Below, one piece after another: positions 50,030 to 59,248 of a DNA stretch of 64,000 bases. Both the position numbers and the translations under genes were made by a program. Where the stretch lies: contig NZ_LNRZ01000001.1 of NCBI RefSeq assembly GCF_001468265.1, positions 310,001 through 374,000 on the forward strand, given 5' to 3'. The stretch is from Sphingopyxis sp. H050 (lineage in GTDB: Bacteria > Pseudomonadota > Alphaproteobacteria > Sphingomonadales > Sphingomonadaceae). Within the stretch, counting starts at the first letter, position 1, and every line of letters begins with the position of its first letter. Below the pieces are notes generated by a model, which saw nothing but the letters and a program-made list of their open reading frames with translations, was not told the DNA's origin and did no database searches.

Positions 50030-51239
50030 CTATCGCTATGTGGCGATTGATCCCCAGGGCCGCGAGCGCAAGGGGCGGCTGACCGCCGCCAACGACGATG
50101 CCGCCCGCGCTGACCTCGTTCGCCGCAAATTCCATATCGTCGCGGTCGAAGAGGCGGGGAGCAAGCCCGTCGCCAGCCGCTCGCTGCTCGCGTTTCGCAA
50201 GGGCAGGCTGGGCCATAAGGAGCTGGCGCTCTTCACGCGTCAGCTCGCGACGCTCGTCGAAGTCGCGCCCCTCGAAGAGGCGCTGCGCACGCTGACCCGC
50301 CAGAGCGAGGCCGAAAGCGCACGAGCGGTGATCGCCGACGTCCACGCCGGCCTGCTCGAAGGGCGCCGCCTCGCCGACGCGATGGGGCGCCAGCCGGGCA
50401 GCTTCCCGCCGCTCTATCGCGCGATGGTCGCGGCGGGCGAGACGACGGGCAGCCTGACGACGATCCTCGCGCGCCTCGCCGACCTGCTCGAACGCCAAGC
50501 CGAGGTGCGCGGCAAGCTGATCGCGGCGCTCGCCTATCCGGTCGTGCTTGCGATCGTCGCAATCGGGGTCGTGGCGGCGTTGATGATCTTTGTCGTGCCG
50601 CGCGTTGTCGAGCAGTTCACCGATGTCGGCCAGCAACTGCCATTCCTGACCCGCGCGGTCATCGCGATTTCAAGTTTTGCCGCGAGCTGGTGGTGGCTGA
50701 TCGCCTTGCTGATCGCCGCCGCGATATTCGGCTGGGTCACGGCGATGCGCCGCCCCGATTTCAAGGCCGCGGTCGATGCTCGGCTGCTTCGCCTGCCGCT
50801 TTTCGGCCGGTTGCTCCGCGATCTCCATGCCGCCCGCTTCGCGCGCACGCTGTCGACGATGGTGTCGAGCCGGCTGCCGCTGGTCGAGGGGCTGCGGCTG
50901 ACCGTGCCGACGATCCGCAACGCTGCGCTTGCCGCGGCGACCGCCAGCATCGTCGACCAGGTGCGCGCAGGGGGCAGCCTGTCGGCAGCGCTCCGCGACG
51001 CCGGCGTCTTTCCGCCGCTGCTGGTCTATATGACCGCGAGCGGCGAAAGCGCGGGGCGGCTCGAGCAGATGCTGGAGCGCGCCGCCGACTATCTCGAGCG
51101 CGAGTTCGACCGCTTCACCGCCGCGTCGATGGCCTTACTCGAACCTGTCATAATTGTCGTTATGGGGTCGTGCGTCGCCCTCATCATCCTCGCCATCCTG
51201 CTGCCGATCCTCCAGTTGCAGAACCTTGCCGGACTATGA
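50022..51239 (+). CDS. gspF: Type II secretion platform protein GspF
   Basis: 405 residues from ATG at 50022, with GAGG 6 nt upstream; an ATG at 50016 lacks that spacing. Two repeated cytoplasmic helical domains and three membrane segments, including AALAYPVVLAIVAIGVVAALMIFVVPRVVEQF and MALLEPVIIVVMGSCVALIILAILLPI. It forms the inner-membrane core that transmits the ATPase motion to the pseudopilus. Overlaps gspE by 8 nt and gspG by 4 nt. Confidence 0.95.
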   Translation: MPDYRYVAIDPQGRERKGRLTAANDDAARADLVRRKFHIVAVEEAGSKPVASRSLLAFRKGRLGHKELALFTRQLATLVEVAPLEEALRTLTRQSEAESARAVIADVHAGLLEGRRLADAMGRQPGSFPPLYRAMVAAGETTGSLTTILARLADLLERQAEVRGKLIAALAYPVVLAIVAIGVVAALMIFVVPRVVEQFTDVGQQLPFLTRAVIAISSFAASWWWLIALLIAAAIFGWVTAMRRPDFKAAVDARLLRLPLFGRLLRDLHAARFARTLSTMVSSRLPLVEGLRLTVPTIRNAALAAATASIVDQVRAGGSLSAALRDAGVFPPLLVYMTASGESAGRLEQMLERAADYLEREFDRFTAASMALLEPVIIVVMGSCVALIILAILLPILQLQNLAGL

Positions 51240-51742
51240 AAATGTCGCTGATGAAGTTAATCATTCGCCTGATGCTCGATCCTGCCTACACCAATCAGGC
51301 GCGTCCGTCCCGCCGGCCCCGCAAGGGCGAACGCGGCTTCACGCTCACCGAGTTGATGGTCGTGATCTTCATCATCGGCCTGCTGGCGACGGTGGTGATG
51401 ATCAACGTGCTGCCCAGCCAGGACAAGGCGATGGTGACCAAGGCGAAGGCCGATATTGCGACGCTCGAAAGCGCGCTCGAGCAATATCGCCTCGACAATC
51501 TGACCTATCCGGCGTCGACAGATGGTCTCAACGCGCTGGTCACCGCGCCGCCCGCACTCGCGCAGCCCGAGCGCTATCGACGCGGCGGCTATATCAAGAA
51601 GCTGCCCGCCGACCCTTGGGGCCGTCCCTATAATTACCAAGCGCCCGGTGCGAACGGAAAGGCGTTCGAGATCTGGTCGATGGGCGCCGACGGCGCACCC
51701 GGCGGGACCGGCGATAATGCGGACATCCGGGCGGACAGCTGA
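51236..51742 (+). CDS. gspG: Major pseudopilin GspG
   Basis: 168 residues from ATG at 51236, overlapping the gspF stop. A long leader ends at the prepilin peptidase site ERG34|FTLTE, with Glu39 as the +5 residue, followed by the hydrophobic helix LMVVIFIIGLLATVVMINVL. The C-terminal DPWGRPYNYQAPG...FEIWSMGADGAPGGTGDNADI matches the calcium-binding loop of GspG. The leader of 34 residues is unusually long; later ATGs could be the true start. Confidence 0.94.
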   Translation: MKMSLMKLIIRLMLDPAYTNQARPSRRPRKGERGFTLTELMVVIFIIGLLATVVMINVLPSQDKAMVTKAKADIATLESALEQYRLDNLTYPASTDGLNALVTAPPALAQPERYRRGGYIKKLPADPWGRPYNYQAPGANGKAFEIWSMGADGAPGGTGDNADIRADS

Positions 51743-52196
51743 GGCGCCTTCGCCTCCGGTCAACGGATTCACGCTCGTCGAATTGATGGTCGTGCTTGCG
51801 ATCATGGCGCTCGCGGCGACGGTCGTCGTGCTGACCATTCCCGGCGAAGAGCGCAATGTGCGGACCGAAGCCGATCGGCTTGCCGCGCGCCTCGCCGCTG
51901 CGCGCGACGTCGCGGTGATCGAGGGGCGTAGCGTCGCGGTCAATTTCGCGCCGTCGGGCTATGGCTTTGAGCGCCGCATAGACGGCGCTTGGCAGCCGGT
52001 GCCGGGCCGCGCCTTCGAGCAGCGGGGCTGGCCCAACGACGTCCACTTTGCGGCGGGCGACGGACAGGCGACGTCGCGCATCCTCTTCGACCGCGTTGGC
52101 ACCAGCCCGACCCCGCAGGCGGTCGTCCTGTCGGGCGGGGACGCGCGCGAGATCGTCCGGGTCTCGGCGACCGGGGAGGTCAGCCGTGGGCAATAG
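51717..52196 (+). CDS. gspH: Minor pseudopilin GspH
   Basis: 159 residues from ATG at 51717, inside the end of gspG (26-nt overlap). Prepilin site VNG17|FTLVE with Glu22, then LMVVLAIMALAATVVVLTIP. The globular domain shows the GspH pattern DRLAARLAAARDVAVIEGRSVAVNF. Pseudopilus tip-region subunit. Confidence 0.88.
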   Translation: MRTSGRTAEAPSPPVNGFTLVELMVVLAIMALAATVVVLTIPGEERNVRTEADRLAARLAAARDVAVIEGRSVAVNFAPSGYGFERRIDGAWQPVPGRAFEQRGWPNDVHFAAGDGQATSRILFDRVGTSPTPQAVVLSGGDAREIVRVSATGEVSRGQ

Positions 52197-52548
52197 CCAG
52201 CGCGGTTTCACCCTCCTGGAAATGCTCGTCGCGCTCAGCATTATCAGCATCGCGGCGCTGACGCTGGTCCGGCTCGACGCCTATGCCGTCCGCACCGCCG
52301 GCGACCTCGACGAAAGCACGATGGCGGGCATCGTCGCGCAGAACCGCGCGGTCGAACTCTGGACCGATCCCGCACCGCCGACGATCGGCAACAGCGCCAG
52401 CAGCATCTCCAACGCGGGGCGCACCTGGCGCATCGAACAGCGCGTCGCGCGCACCGCCGACGACAGCCTGCTGCGCATCGACCTGACCGTGCGTCCCGAA
52501 AGCGGCAACGGGCAGGCGGTGCTGACGATCATCAGGCCGTCGCGATGA
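52186..52548 (+). CDS. gspI: Minor pseudopilin GspI
   Basis: 120 residues from a GTG at 52186 after GGGGAGG. Cleavage site QRG7|FTLLE, hydrophobic helix MLVALSIISIAALTLVRL, and the NRAVELW...TWRIEQRV segment of GspI. With GspJ and GspK it starts pseudopilus assembly. Overlaps gspH and gspJ by a few nucleotides. Confidence 0.92.
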   Translation: MGNSQRGFTLLEMLVALSIISIAALTLVRLDAYAVRTAGDLDESTMAGIVAQNRAVELWTDPAPPTIGNSASSISNAGRTWRIEQRVARTADDSLLRIDLTVRPESGNGQAVLTIIRPSR

Positions 52549-53156
52549 GGGACGAACGCGGCTTTACCCTGGTCGAGATGCTTGTCGCCCTGTCGATTTT
52601 CGCGGTGATCGCGGCGATGGGCGTCGGGCTGCTGCGCAGCAGCGTTGACACGCAGGATGCGGTGCAAGCGCGGCTCAAGGGGATGAGCGGGATCAACCGG
52701 CTGCGCGCGGTGATGGCGAACGACCTCGCGCAGGCGGTGCAGCGGCCGACGCGCGGCCCCGCGGGCGAGGCCGTGCCGGCGTTCATCGGCTCCTCGACCG
52801 GCTTCGCCTTCGTCCATGCCGGGGCGGGGGCCGACGACGGCAGTCCGCGGCCGAGCGTCGAGCGCGTCGGTTATGCGCTGGTCGGCGGTGAATGGCGGCT
52901 TGTAACGCAGCCGATGCTCGACGGCAAGGCGCTGTCCGACGGCGACCGGCTGATCGGCGAAGTGGCGGGGGTCGCGGTGCGCTATCGCGACGCGCAGGGC
53001 GGTTGGAGCGACAGCTGGACCAGCGAACCCGGCGATCGCCTTCCGCGCGCGGTCGAGGTGCGATTGACGCGGCGCGGCCGCGAGCCGCTGACCATGCTCT
53101 TTCTGACCGCGCCGACCTTGCCTCCGCCTCCCGTCGTTCCGGTGCCCGCGCCATGA
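52545..53156 (+). CDS. gspJ: Minor pseudopilin GspJ
   Basis: 203 residues. Short leader with cleavage at ERG6|FTLVE, hydrophobic helix MLVALSIFAVIAAMGVGLL, then a globular domain with RLRAVMANDLAQAVQRP and the GspJ-like VERVGYALVGGEWRLVTQPML. Partner of GspI and GspK in the tip complex. ATGA overlap with gspK. Confidence 0.92.
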   Translation: MRDERGFTLVEMLVALSIFAVIAAMGVGLLRSSVDTQDAVQARLKGMSGINRLRAVMANDLAQAVQRPTRGPAGEAVPAFIGSSTGFAFVHAGAGADDGSPRPSVERVGYALVGGEWRLVTQPMLDGKALSDGDRLIGEVAGVAVRYRDAQGGWSDSWTSEPGDRLPRAVEVRLTRRGREPLTMLFLTAPTLPPPPVVPVPAP

Positions 53157-54157
53157 AGCGGGGCAGGGATCAACGCGGTGCGGCGCTGCTCAGCGTGCTG
53201 CTGCTCGTGGCGGTGATGGCGGTGATCGCCGCGACCGCGCTCGACCGGCTGACGCTGGCGACGCGGATCGCGGGCAGCGCGGCGACGGTGGATCAGGGCC
53301 GCGCTTACACCTTCGCCGCCGAACAGATCGCGCTCCGCCGTGTCGCCGATCTCGTCGGGCGCGACCCGGCCAAGCTGACGCTTGCGGGCGATTGGCTCGG
53401 CCGCGATTTCACCCTGCCGCTGCCCGGCGGCGAAGGGCGCGCGCGGCTGAGCGATGCCAACAATTGCTTCAACCTCAACAGCCTTGCGGCCGAGACGCTG
53501 CCGGGCAAGCTCAGCCAGCGGTCGGGCGCGGTGGCGCAATTTGCGGAACTGATGAAGCTGATCGGCATAGACCAAAGCGAGGCACAGGGAATCGCGGGCG
53601 CCGCCGCCGACTGGATCGACAGCGACAGCAACGAGGGGCCGCTGGGCGCCGAGGATAATGTCTATCGCGGATTGCAGGCCGCCTATCTGCCCGCCAACCG
53701 CAAGATGGCCGATGTCAGCGAGCTGCGGGCGGTGCGTGGCGTGACGCCGAAGACCTATGCGCGGCTGAAGCCCTGGATTTGCGTTCTGCCGGTCGCCGAA
53801 CCCGTAAAGCTCAACGTCAACACGCTTGCGCCCGAACAGGCGCCGCTCATCGCGATGCTGATCCCCGGTCAAATCCGCATCGCCGATGCACGGGCGGCGC
53901 TGGCGGCGCGGCCCGCAGGCGGCTATGGCAGCAGCGTGCGATTCTGGGAGGCGCGGTCGCTCGAACGGCTCGATCCGCCGAGCGACGTTGCCGAACAGGC
54001 CGGGGTGAACAGTCGCTGGCTGGCGCTGACGACGAATGTGACGATGGGGGACGGTTTCTTGAAGGCAGTGTCGCTCATCGACGCCAATGGCGGTGCGGCC
54101 AGCGCCGGACGGGCGCCGCCCGCGATCGTGCGCCGCGACTGGGGCGAAAGCGACTGA
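53153..54157 (+). CDS. gspK: Pseudopilus tip protein GspK
   Basis: 334 residues from ATG at 53153, overlapping the gspJ stop. Cleavage after QRG9|AALLSV; the +5 Glu is absent, as expected for GspK at the pseudopilus tip. The large globular domain contains ISDANNCFNLNSL-like LSDANNCFNLNSL, ADWIDSDSNEGPLGAEDNVY and LNVNTLAPEQAPLIAML, all typical of the two-metal alpha-helical insertion domain. It caps the pseudopilus and limits its growth. Confidence 0.93.
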   Translation: MKRGRDQRGAALLSVLLLVAVMAVIAATALDRLTLATRIAGSAATVDQGRAYTFAAEQIALRRVADLVGRDPAKLTLAGDWLGRDFTLPLPGGEGRARLSDANNCFNLNSLAAETLPGKLSQRSGAVAQFAELMKLIGIDQSEAQGIAGAAADWIDSDSNEGPLGAEDNVYRGLQAAYLPANRKMADVSELRAVRGVTPKTYARLKPWICVLPVAEPVKLNVNTLAPEQAPLIAMLIPGQIRIADARAALAARPAGGYGSSVRFWEARSLERLDPPSDVAEQAGVNSRWLALTTNVTMGDGFLKAVSLIDANGGAASAGRAPPAIVRRDWGESD

Positions 54158-54158
54158 C

Positions 54159-55304
54159 GTGACGCGCACCCTGGTTCTGTGGCTGCCCCCCGTGGCGGCG
54201 CTCGCGGGCGAGGATGCCGTGCGCCCCGCCTGGCTGCGCGTCGATGACGGCGTGATCGTCGATTCGGGGCAGGACGACGGCTGGGTCGATGCGTGGGAGA
54301 AACCGCAGGACGGGAGGGGCGACGACCGGCTGATCGCGCTCGCGCCCGCCGCCGACGTGCCGCTGCGCTGGCATCATTATCCCGACGCGCCGCCCGCGCA
54401 GGCCGCCGCCGCGGCGCGGCTCGACGCGCTGAAGGATAGCTTGGGCGACGCCGCGGCGTTGCACGTGGTTGCGGGCCAGCCCGCCGAAGCGGGGCAGGCG
54501 GTTCCCGTGGCGGTTACGACGCATGCCGCGATGACGGCGTGGACCGACTGGCTGACGGCGCGCGGCCTTGACGCGCCGACGATCATTCCCTCGGCGGCGA
54601 CGGTGCCGCCGCCCGAGCCCGACTCGCTGTGGCTCGCCGAAGTCGCCGGCGAGGCGATCATCCGCACGCCAGACCGCGCCTTTCAGTCCGACCCCGACCT
54701 CGATCCGTGGATCGCGGGCGAGCGCGTGATCGCGCCGCTCGACGCGGACCGGATGCGCGAGGCGTTGCTGCTCTCGCTTGCCGCGCCCCCGCTCGACCTG
54801 CGCAGCGGCGCGTGGAAGCCGAAGCGGCGCTGGTCGGTCGATGCGGAGCGTCTGACGCTCGCGAAGCGGCTGCTGATCGCGCTCGTCATCGTCAGCGTCG
54901 CGATCCCGATTGTCCATGCCATTCGGCTGATGTCCGATACCAGTCGCGCCGACGAAGTCGTTGTCGTAACAGCGAAAAAGGCTGGCATCGAGGCGGCGGA
55001 CGCGGCGGCGGCGGAAGCCGAGATCGACCGCCGCCTGGCCGCAGCGGGCGGCGGACCGCTCGCCTTCTCGATACCCGCCTCGGCGCTCTATGACGCGATG
55101 CGCGACGTGCCCGGCGTGTCGTTGAAAGCGCTGTCGCACCGCACCGACGGCACGTTGACGACGACGCTTGCCGCGCCGCGGGTCGAGGATGTGAATATGG
55201 TGCTGCTCGCGCTGCAGGCGCGCGGGTATAAGGTCACGGCGCAGCCGATGGCAGGGACCGACGGCCAGCAGATGGCAAACATCACGATCCGGGCGGTGCC
55301 ATGA
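54159..55304 (+). CDS. gspL: Type II secretion protein GspL
   Basis: 381 residues from a GTG at 54159, 1 nt after the gspK stop. Cytoplasmic actin-like domain (1-235), one transmembrane segment AKRLLIALVIVSVAIPIVHAIRL (about 250-270) and a ferredoxin-like periplasmic domain (FSIPASALYDAMRDVPGVSLKALSHRTDGTLTTTLAAP). It recruits GspE to the membrane and pairs with GspM. Confidence 0.9.
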   Translation: MTRTLVLWLPPVAALAGEDAVRPAWLRVDDGVIVDSGQDDGWVDAWEKPQDGRGDDRLIALAPAADVPLRWHHYPDAPPAQAAAAARLDALKDSLGDAAALHVVAGQPAEAGQAVPVAVTTHAAMTAWTDWLTARGLDAPTIIPSAATVPPPEPDSLWLAEVAGEAIIRTPDRAFQSDPDLDPWIAGERVIAPLDADRMREALLLSLAAPPLDLRSGAWKPKRRWSVDAERLTLAKRLLIALVIVSVAIPIVHAIRLMSDTSRADEVVVVTAKKAGIEAADAAAAEAEIDRRLAAAGGGPLAFSIPASALYDAMRDVPGVSLKALSHRTDGTLTTTLAAPRVEDVNMVLLALQARGYKVTAQPMAGTDGQQMANITIRAVP

Positions 55305-55783
55305 CCGAGCGACTGCAAAATTGGTGGAGCGGCCTGTCGACGCGCGAACGCTGGCTCGTCGGCGTCGCAGGCATGCTTGCGCTCGGCGTCGTCATCTGGG
55401 GTCTGGGCCGTCCCGCCTACGCCGCCTTCGTCGACCTCGAAACCCGTCATGCGGCGGCGATCGAGCGCGAGGGCCGTGTCGCGGCGAAGGTCGCGCTACT
55501 GGGTCAGCGCCCCGCCAAACCGGTTGCCGCTGCGGTCGACGCGGTCGCGCTCGACCAATATCTTGCGCAGTCGGCGGGCGAGATCGGGCTGACGCTCGAC
55601 CGCAACGAGGCGCGCGGGCAGGGGCAGGCGACGATCGCGATCGCGACGGCGAAAGCGCCCGTCCTCACCGACTGGATCGCCAGCCTGGAGGCGCAGGGCT
55701 TCGTCGTCGACCAGCTGACCATCACGCCCGCGGCCGACGGCACAGTCGGGATGACCGCCGAGCTTCGAAAGGGCGACCAATGA
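55301..55783 (+). CDS. gspM: Type II secretion protein GspM
   Basis: 160 residues. N-terminal WWSGLSTRERWLVGVAGMLALGVVIWGLG (single membrane anchor), followed by a ferredoxin-like periplasmic domain with the GspM-type ending LTDWIASLEAQGFVVDQLTITPAADGTVGMTAEL. It stabilises GspL in the platform. ATGA overlaps with both neighbours. Confidence 0.9.
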   Translation: MTERLQNWWSGLSTRERWLVGVAGMLALGVVIWGLGRPAYAAFVDLETRHAAAIEREGRVAAKVALLGQRPAKPVAAAVDAVALDQYLAQSAGEIGLTLDRNEARGQGQATIAIATAKAPVLTDWIASLEAQGFVVDQLTITPAADGTVGMTAELRKGDQ

Positions 55784-56496
55784 GGTCGCGCCGGCGCTGG
55801 ATTATCGCCGCGGCGCTCCTCGCGCTGTTGCTGCTGGTCACGACCTTTCCGATGCGGCTCGCGCTCGCATGGTCCGGCGCAAGCGAGGCCGGGATCGCGG
55901 CGCGCGAGGTGCGCGGCTCGGTCTGGTCGGGCGCCCTGATCGACGCGCGCCTGGGCGCGCTGCCGCTGGGCAGCGTGCGCGCCAGCCTTTCGCCGCTCGC
56001 GCTGCTCGGCGGGGATACCGAACTCAGCTTTTCGCGCGCCGATGATCGCTTGGGCGCGCTCGCGGGGCGGCTGCACGGCAGCGATCCGCGCGGCATGTCC
56101 GACGTCAATGGCGTGACCTCGCTCTCCGGCGGGCTCGGGCTGCTACCGGTCGACACGATCCGCTTCGAGGGCGCGTCCGTTCGCTTCGGCGCAGACGGCA
56201 AATGCGTCGAAGCCGCGGGACGGCTGCAGCTGATGGTCGGCGCGCCGATCGCGGGCCTCGACCTGTCGCACGGGCTGTCGGGCCCGCTCAGCTGCGCAAA
56301 TGGCCGCGCGCAGGCGGCGCTCGCCAGTCAGTCGGGGATGGAACGGCTGACGCTGTCATTCGACGGCAGCGGCGCCTATCGTGCGCAATTCGCGATCAAC
56401 GTCGACCGCGACCCGGCGATGGCGGCGGCGCTCGCGGTGCTCGGCTTCAAGCCGGAATCGGACGGCTACGTGCTGGCGACCACGGGCCGCTTCTGA
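55780..56496 (+). CDS. gspN: Type II secretion protein GspN
   Basis: 238 residues from ATG at 55780. N-terminal membrane anchor IIAAALLALLLLVTTFPMRLAL, then the GspN pattern VRGSVWSGALIDARLGALPLGSVRASLSPLALLGG and a C-terminal GRLQLMVGAPIAGLDLSHGLSGPLSCANG. Present in many but not all type II systems; the precise role is not settled. Position between gspM and the prepilin peptidase is canonical. Confidence 0.88.
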   Translation: MRSRRRWIIAAALLALLLLVTTFPMRLALAWSGASEAGIAAREVRGSVWSGALIDARLGALPLGSVRASLSPLALLGGDTELSFSRADDRLGALAGRLHGSDPRGMSDVNGVTSLSGGLGLLPVDTIRFEGASVRFGADGKCVEAAGRLQLMVGAPIAGLDLSHGLSGPLSCANGRAQAALASQSGMERLTLSFDGSGAYRAQFAINVDRDPAMAAALAVLGFKPESDGYVLATTGRF

Positions 56497-56497
56497 C

Positions 56498-57268
56498 ATG
56501 CCGATCCTCGGCGCCTTGCCCTTTGGCGCGGGCGTCGCTTTTGCCGGGCTCGTCGGGCTGGTTCTCGGCAGCTTCATCGCAACGTTGGTGCTGCGCTGGC
56601 CGGCGGGACGTTCAGTCCTCGGCCGCTCGCAGTGCGACGGGTGCGGGCGGGGGCTGGGCGTATCCGATCTGGTGCCGCTGCTGTCGGCGCTCGCCTCGCG
56701 CGGACGCTGCCGCCAGTGCCATCGCCCGATCGATCCCTTCCACTGGCGCGTCGAACTCGGCTCGGCGCTGATCGGCGTCGCGGCGCTCGCGTGGATGCCC
56801 GGCACGGCGGGGTGGCTCTGGGCGTTGTTCGGCTGGATGCTGCTGCCGCTCGCGCTGCTCGACGCGCGGCATTTCTGGCTGCCCGATGGGCTCAACGCCT
56901 TGCTTGGCGCGACCGGGCTGCTGATCGCGGGGCCGATGCTCGGCACGCTGCTCATTGACCGCTGGGTCGGTGCCGTGGTCTGCGGTCTGACGCTCGCCGC
57001 CATCGCGTGGGTTTACCGAAGGGTGCGGCTCAGGGACGGCATGGGCGGCGGCGATCCGAAACTCGTCGCCGCGATCGGGGCCTGGCTCGGCTGGCAGGCG
57101 CTGCCGCTGATGCTGCTGCTCGCCAGCCTCGGCGGGATTGTCTGGGCGCTATTCGGACAGCGAAAAGGGGACCAGCCGCTGGCCCAGCGGCCGGTCCCCT
57201 TCGGATTGTTCGCGTGCGCCGCGGCGTGGGCCGCGGTGCCTTTGTGGCCGCTTATCAGCTCCCGATAA
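56498..57268 (+). CDS. gspO: Prepilin leader peptidase GspO/PilD
   Basis: 256 residues from ATG at 56498. Zinc-type motif C46-x2-C49 and C71-x2-C74 in the N-terminal methylase loop, catalytic Asp in [11 protein letters not shown] and the second catalytic Asp in GMGGGDPKL (Asp186), with seven or eight membrane segments. It cleaves and N-methylates GspG-K. Last gene of the operon; the 3' end overlaps pal convergently by 14 nt. Confidence 0.93.
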   Translation: MPILGALPFGAGVAFAGLVGLVLGSFIATLVLRWPAGRSVLGRSQCDGCGRGLGVSDLVPLLSALASRGRCRQCHRPIDPFHWRVELGSALIGVAALAWMPGTAGWLWALFGWMLLPLALLDARHFWLPDGLNALLGATGLLIAGPMLGTLLIDRWVGAVVCGLTLAAIAWVYRRVRLRDGMGGGDPKLVAAIGAWLGWQALPLMLLLASLGGIVWALFGQRKGDQPLAQRPVPFGLFACAAAWAAVPLWPLISSR

Positions 57269-57773
57269 CGACGGTCACCGCGCGGCGGTTTTGCGCCCAG
57301 GCTTCCTCGGTCGAGCCGAGCGCAGCAGGGCGCTCTTTGCCATAGCTGATCACCTGGATGCGGTTCGGATCGACGCCGAGCGAGGCGAGGTAATTCTTGG
57401 CAGCATTGGCGCGGCGCTCGCCGAGCGCGATATTGTAGTCGCGGGTGCCGCGTTCGTCGGCATGGCCCTCCAGCGTGACGCGGACAGCGGGATAGCGCGC
57501 CAGCCACTGCGCCTGGGTCTGCAGCGTCGCCTGGTCTTGTGCATCGACATTATACTGGTCGAGATCGAAGAAAATGCGGTCGCCCATGGCGCCAACGCTG
57601 GCCAGGAAATCTTCCTGCGATCCGGGAACGACCCCGTTTCCGGTTCCGGTCCCCGTGTCGGTGCCGCTGCCATCGGGCGCAGGGGGAAGCGTATCGGGTG
57701 CTTTTTTCGCACAAGCCCCAACAGTCAACATGGTGATCGCCGCGATCATCGCGGTGGTTTTGCGTATCGTCAT
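57255..57773 (-). CDS. pal: Peptidoglycan-associated lipoprotein Pal
   Basis: 172 residues. Lipobox LTVGAC with lipidated Cys21, a Gly/Thr-rich spacer and an OmpA-like C-terminal domain with the peptidoglycan-binding motif [29 protein letters not shown]. Outer-membrane component of the Tol-Pal system, interacting with TolB. It is separated from tolB by 104 nt, where a near-palindrome AACTTAAGTT (57823-57832) may belong to a local promoter. Confidence 0.96.
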   Translation of the reverse strand: MTIRKTTAMIAAITMLTVGACAKKAPDTLPPAPDGSGTDTGTGTGNGVVPGSQEDFLASVGAMGDRIFFDLDQYNVDAQDQATLQTQAQWLARYPAVRVTLEGHADERGTRDYNIALGERRANAAKNYLASLGVDPNRIQVISYGKERPAALGSTEEAWAQNRRAVTVVIGS

Positions 57774-57877
57774 GGCTTCTGTCCTCTTGTTGTTTCGTCT
57801 TCAGTCGTGCGGGTCGGGGATTAACTTAAGTTGAACCCGGCCGATTTCCTTTGGTTCCGATGCCTTCGACCGATCGC

Positions 57878-59248
57878 TCAGGGCAGGATTGGACCCCAGC
57901 TCGGGTCCGAACCGTCTTGCGGCGTCGGCAGGCGGCGCAGGTTCACGCCGGTCAGGTCGACCTGCCACAACTGCGACTTGCCTTCGCGGCCAGGCGAGGT
58001 GCGGAAGAACTGGATGACGCGGCCGTTCGGCGACCAGGTCGGCGCCTCGTCCTGCCAGCTGTTGGTCAGCATCCGCACGCCGCCGCCCGAAGGCGTCATG
58101 ACGCCGACGCGGAATTCGCCGCCGCCCATGCGAGTGAAGGCGATCAGGTCGCCGCGCGGCGACCATTCGGGGGTGGCATAGCGCCCGCCGCCGAAGCTGA
58201 TCCGCTGCTGGTTCGATCCGTCGATGTTCATCGTATAGATTTGCTGGCTGCCCGACCGATCGCTTTCAAAGACGATCTTCTTGCCGTCGGGCGAGAAGCT
58301 GCCGCCCACGTCGATCCCCGGCGTGCTCGTCAGGCGCACCGGCGTGCCGCCGTCGGCCGAGATTCGATAGATGTCGGTGTTGCCGCCGACCGCCATCGAA
58401 TAGAGGATCTGGCGCCCGTCGGGCGACCAGCGCGGCGCGAAGGTCGCGTTGCCGCTTTCGGTGACCAGCTTCTGGCTGCCGCTCGCGATGTCGTAAATGA
58501 ACACGCGGACGCGGTTGTTCAGATAGGAGACGTAGACGATCTTCTTGTAATCGGGCGAGAAGCGCGGGCTGATCGCGAGCGCCTGACCGTTGGTGATGAA
58601 GCGGTGGTTGCCGCCGTCCGAATCCATGATCGCGAGCCGCTTGATGCGGTTCCCCTTGGGCCCGCTCTCGGCGATATAGGCGACGCGGCTGTCGAAGAAG
58701 GGCGATTCCCCCGACAGGCGCGAATAGATGGCGTCGGCGCATTTATGCGCGGCGCGGCGCCAGTCGCCGGGCTGGATTTCGAAACCCTGGCGGACGAGCT
58801 CGGTGCCAAGCGCCGTGTCGTAGAGATAACATCCAACGACAAGCCCGCCGGTGCTGTTCGTCTGCACGAAACCGTGGACGACATTGTCGGCGTTTCTGGC
58901 CTGCCAATCGGCGAAATTGGGCGCGCGGACTTCGGCCATGCTGATCGCACGGACGCTGCCGGGGCCGAGCGGCGCATACAGCCCGCTGCGCTCAAGGTCG
59001 GCAGCGATGACCTCGGCGATTTGACGGCCGAGACTGTCCGTGCGCAGGCCCGCGACAGTTGTGACCGCGGGGGTGGCGAGGGCGGGGACGGCGATGATGG
59101 TGCGCTCGGTCGAGACCTCGGCCACCACCTCCGCCGTACGCGGGGCCTCGGTCGTCGTCGCGGGCGGCGTCTGGGCTGCTGCGGGGAGCGCCGAAACGGC
59201 GCCGAGCGCCGAAGCAAGCAGAGCGAGCCGGAGAGTCAGCGGTGTCAT
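57878..59248 (-). CDS. tolB: Tol-Pal periplasmic protein TolB
   Basis: 456 residues from ATG at 59248, sharing one base with the tolA stop (TGATG). A signal peptide ends near LPAAAQ. N-terminal domain (IAEVIAADLERSGLYAPLGP), then a six-bladed beta-propeller whose repeats carry the SPDGKKI, SPDGRQI and SPRGDLIAF motifs. It links Pal to TolA during outer-membrane constriction. It follows tolA in the conserved order. Confidence 0.97.
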   Translation of the reverse strand: MTPLTLRLALLASALGAVSALPAAAQTPPATTTEAPRTAEVVAEVSTERTIIAVPALATPAVTTVAGLRTDSLGRQIAEVIAADLERSGLYAPLGPGSVRAISMAEVRAPNFADWQARNADNVVHGFVQTNSTGGLVVGCYLYDTALGTELVRQGFEIQPGDWRRAAHKCADAIYSRLSGESPFFDSRVAYIAESGPKGNRIKRLAIMDSDGGNHRFITNGQALAISPRFSPDYKKIVYVSYLNNRVRVFIYDIASGSQKLVTESGNATFAPRWSPDGRQILYSMAVGGNTDIYRISADGGTPVRLTSTPGIDVGGSFSPDGKKIVFESDRSGSQQIYTMNIDGSNQQRISFGGGRYATPEWSPRGDLIAFTRMGGGEFRVGVMTPSGGGVRMLTNSWQDEAPTWSPNGRVIQFFRTSPGREGKSQLWQVDLTGVNLRRLPTPQDGSDPSWGPILP

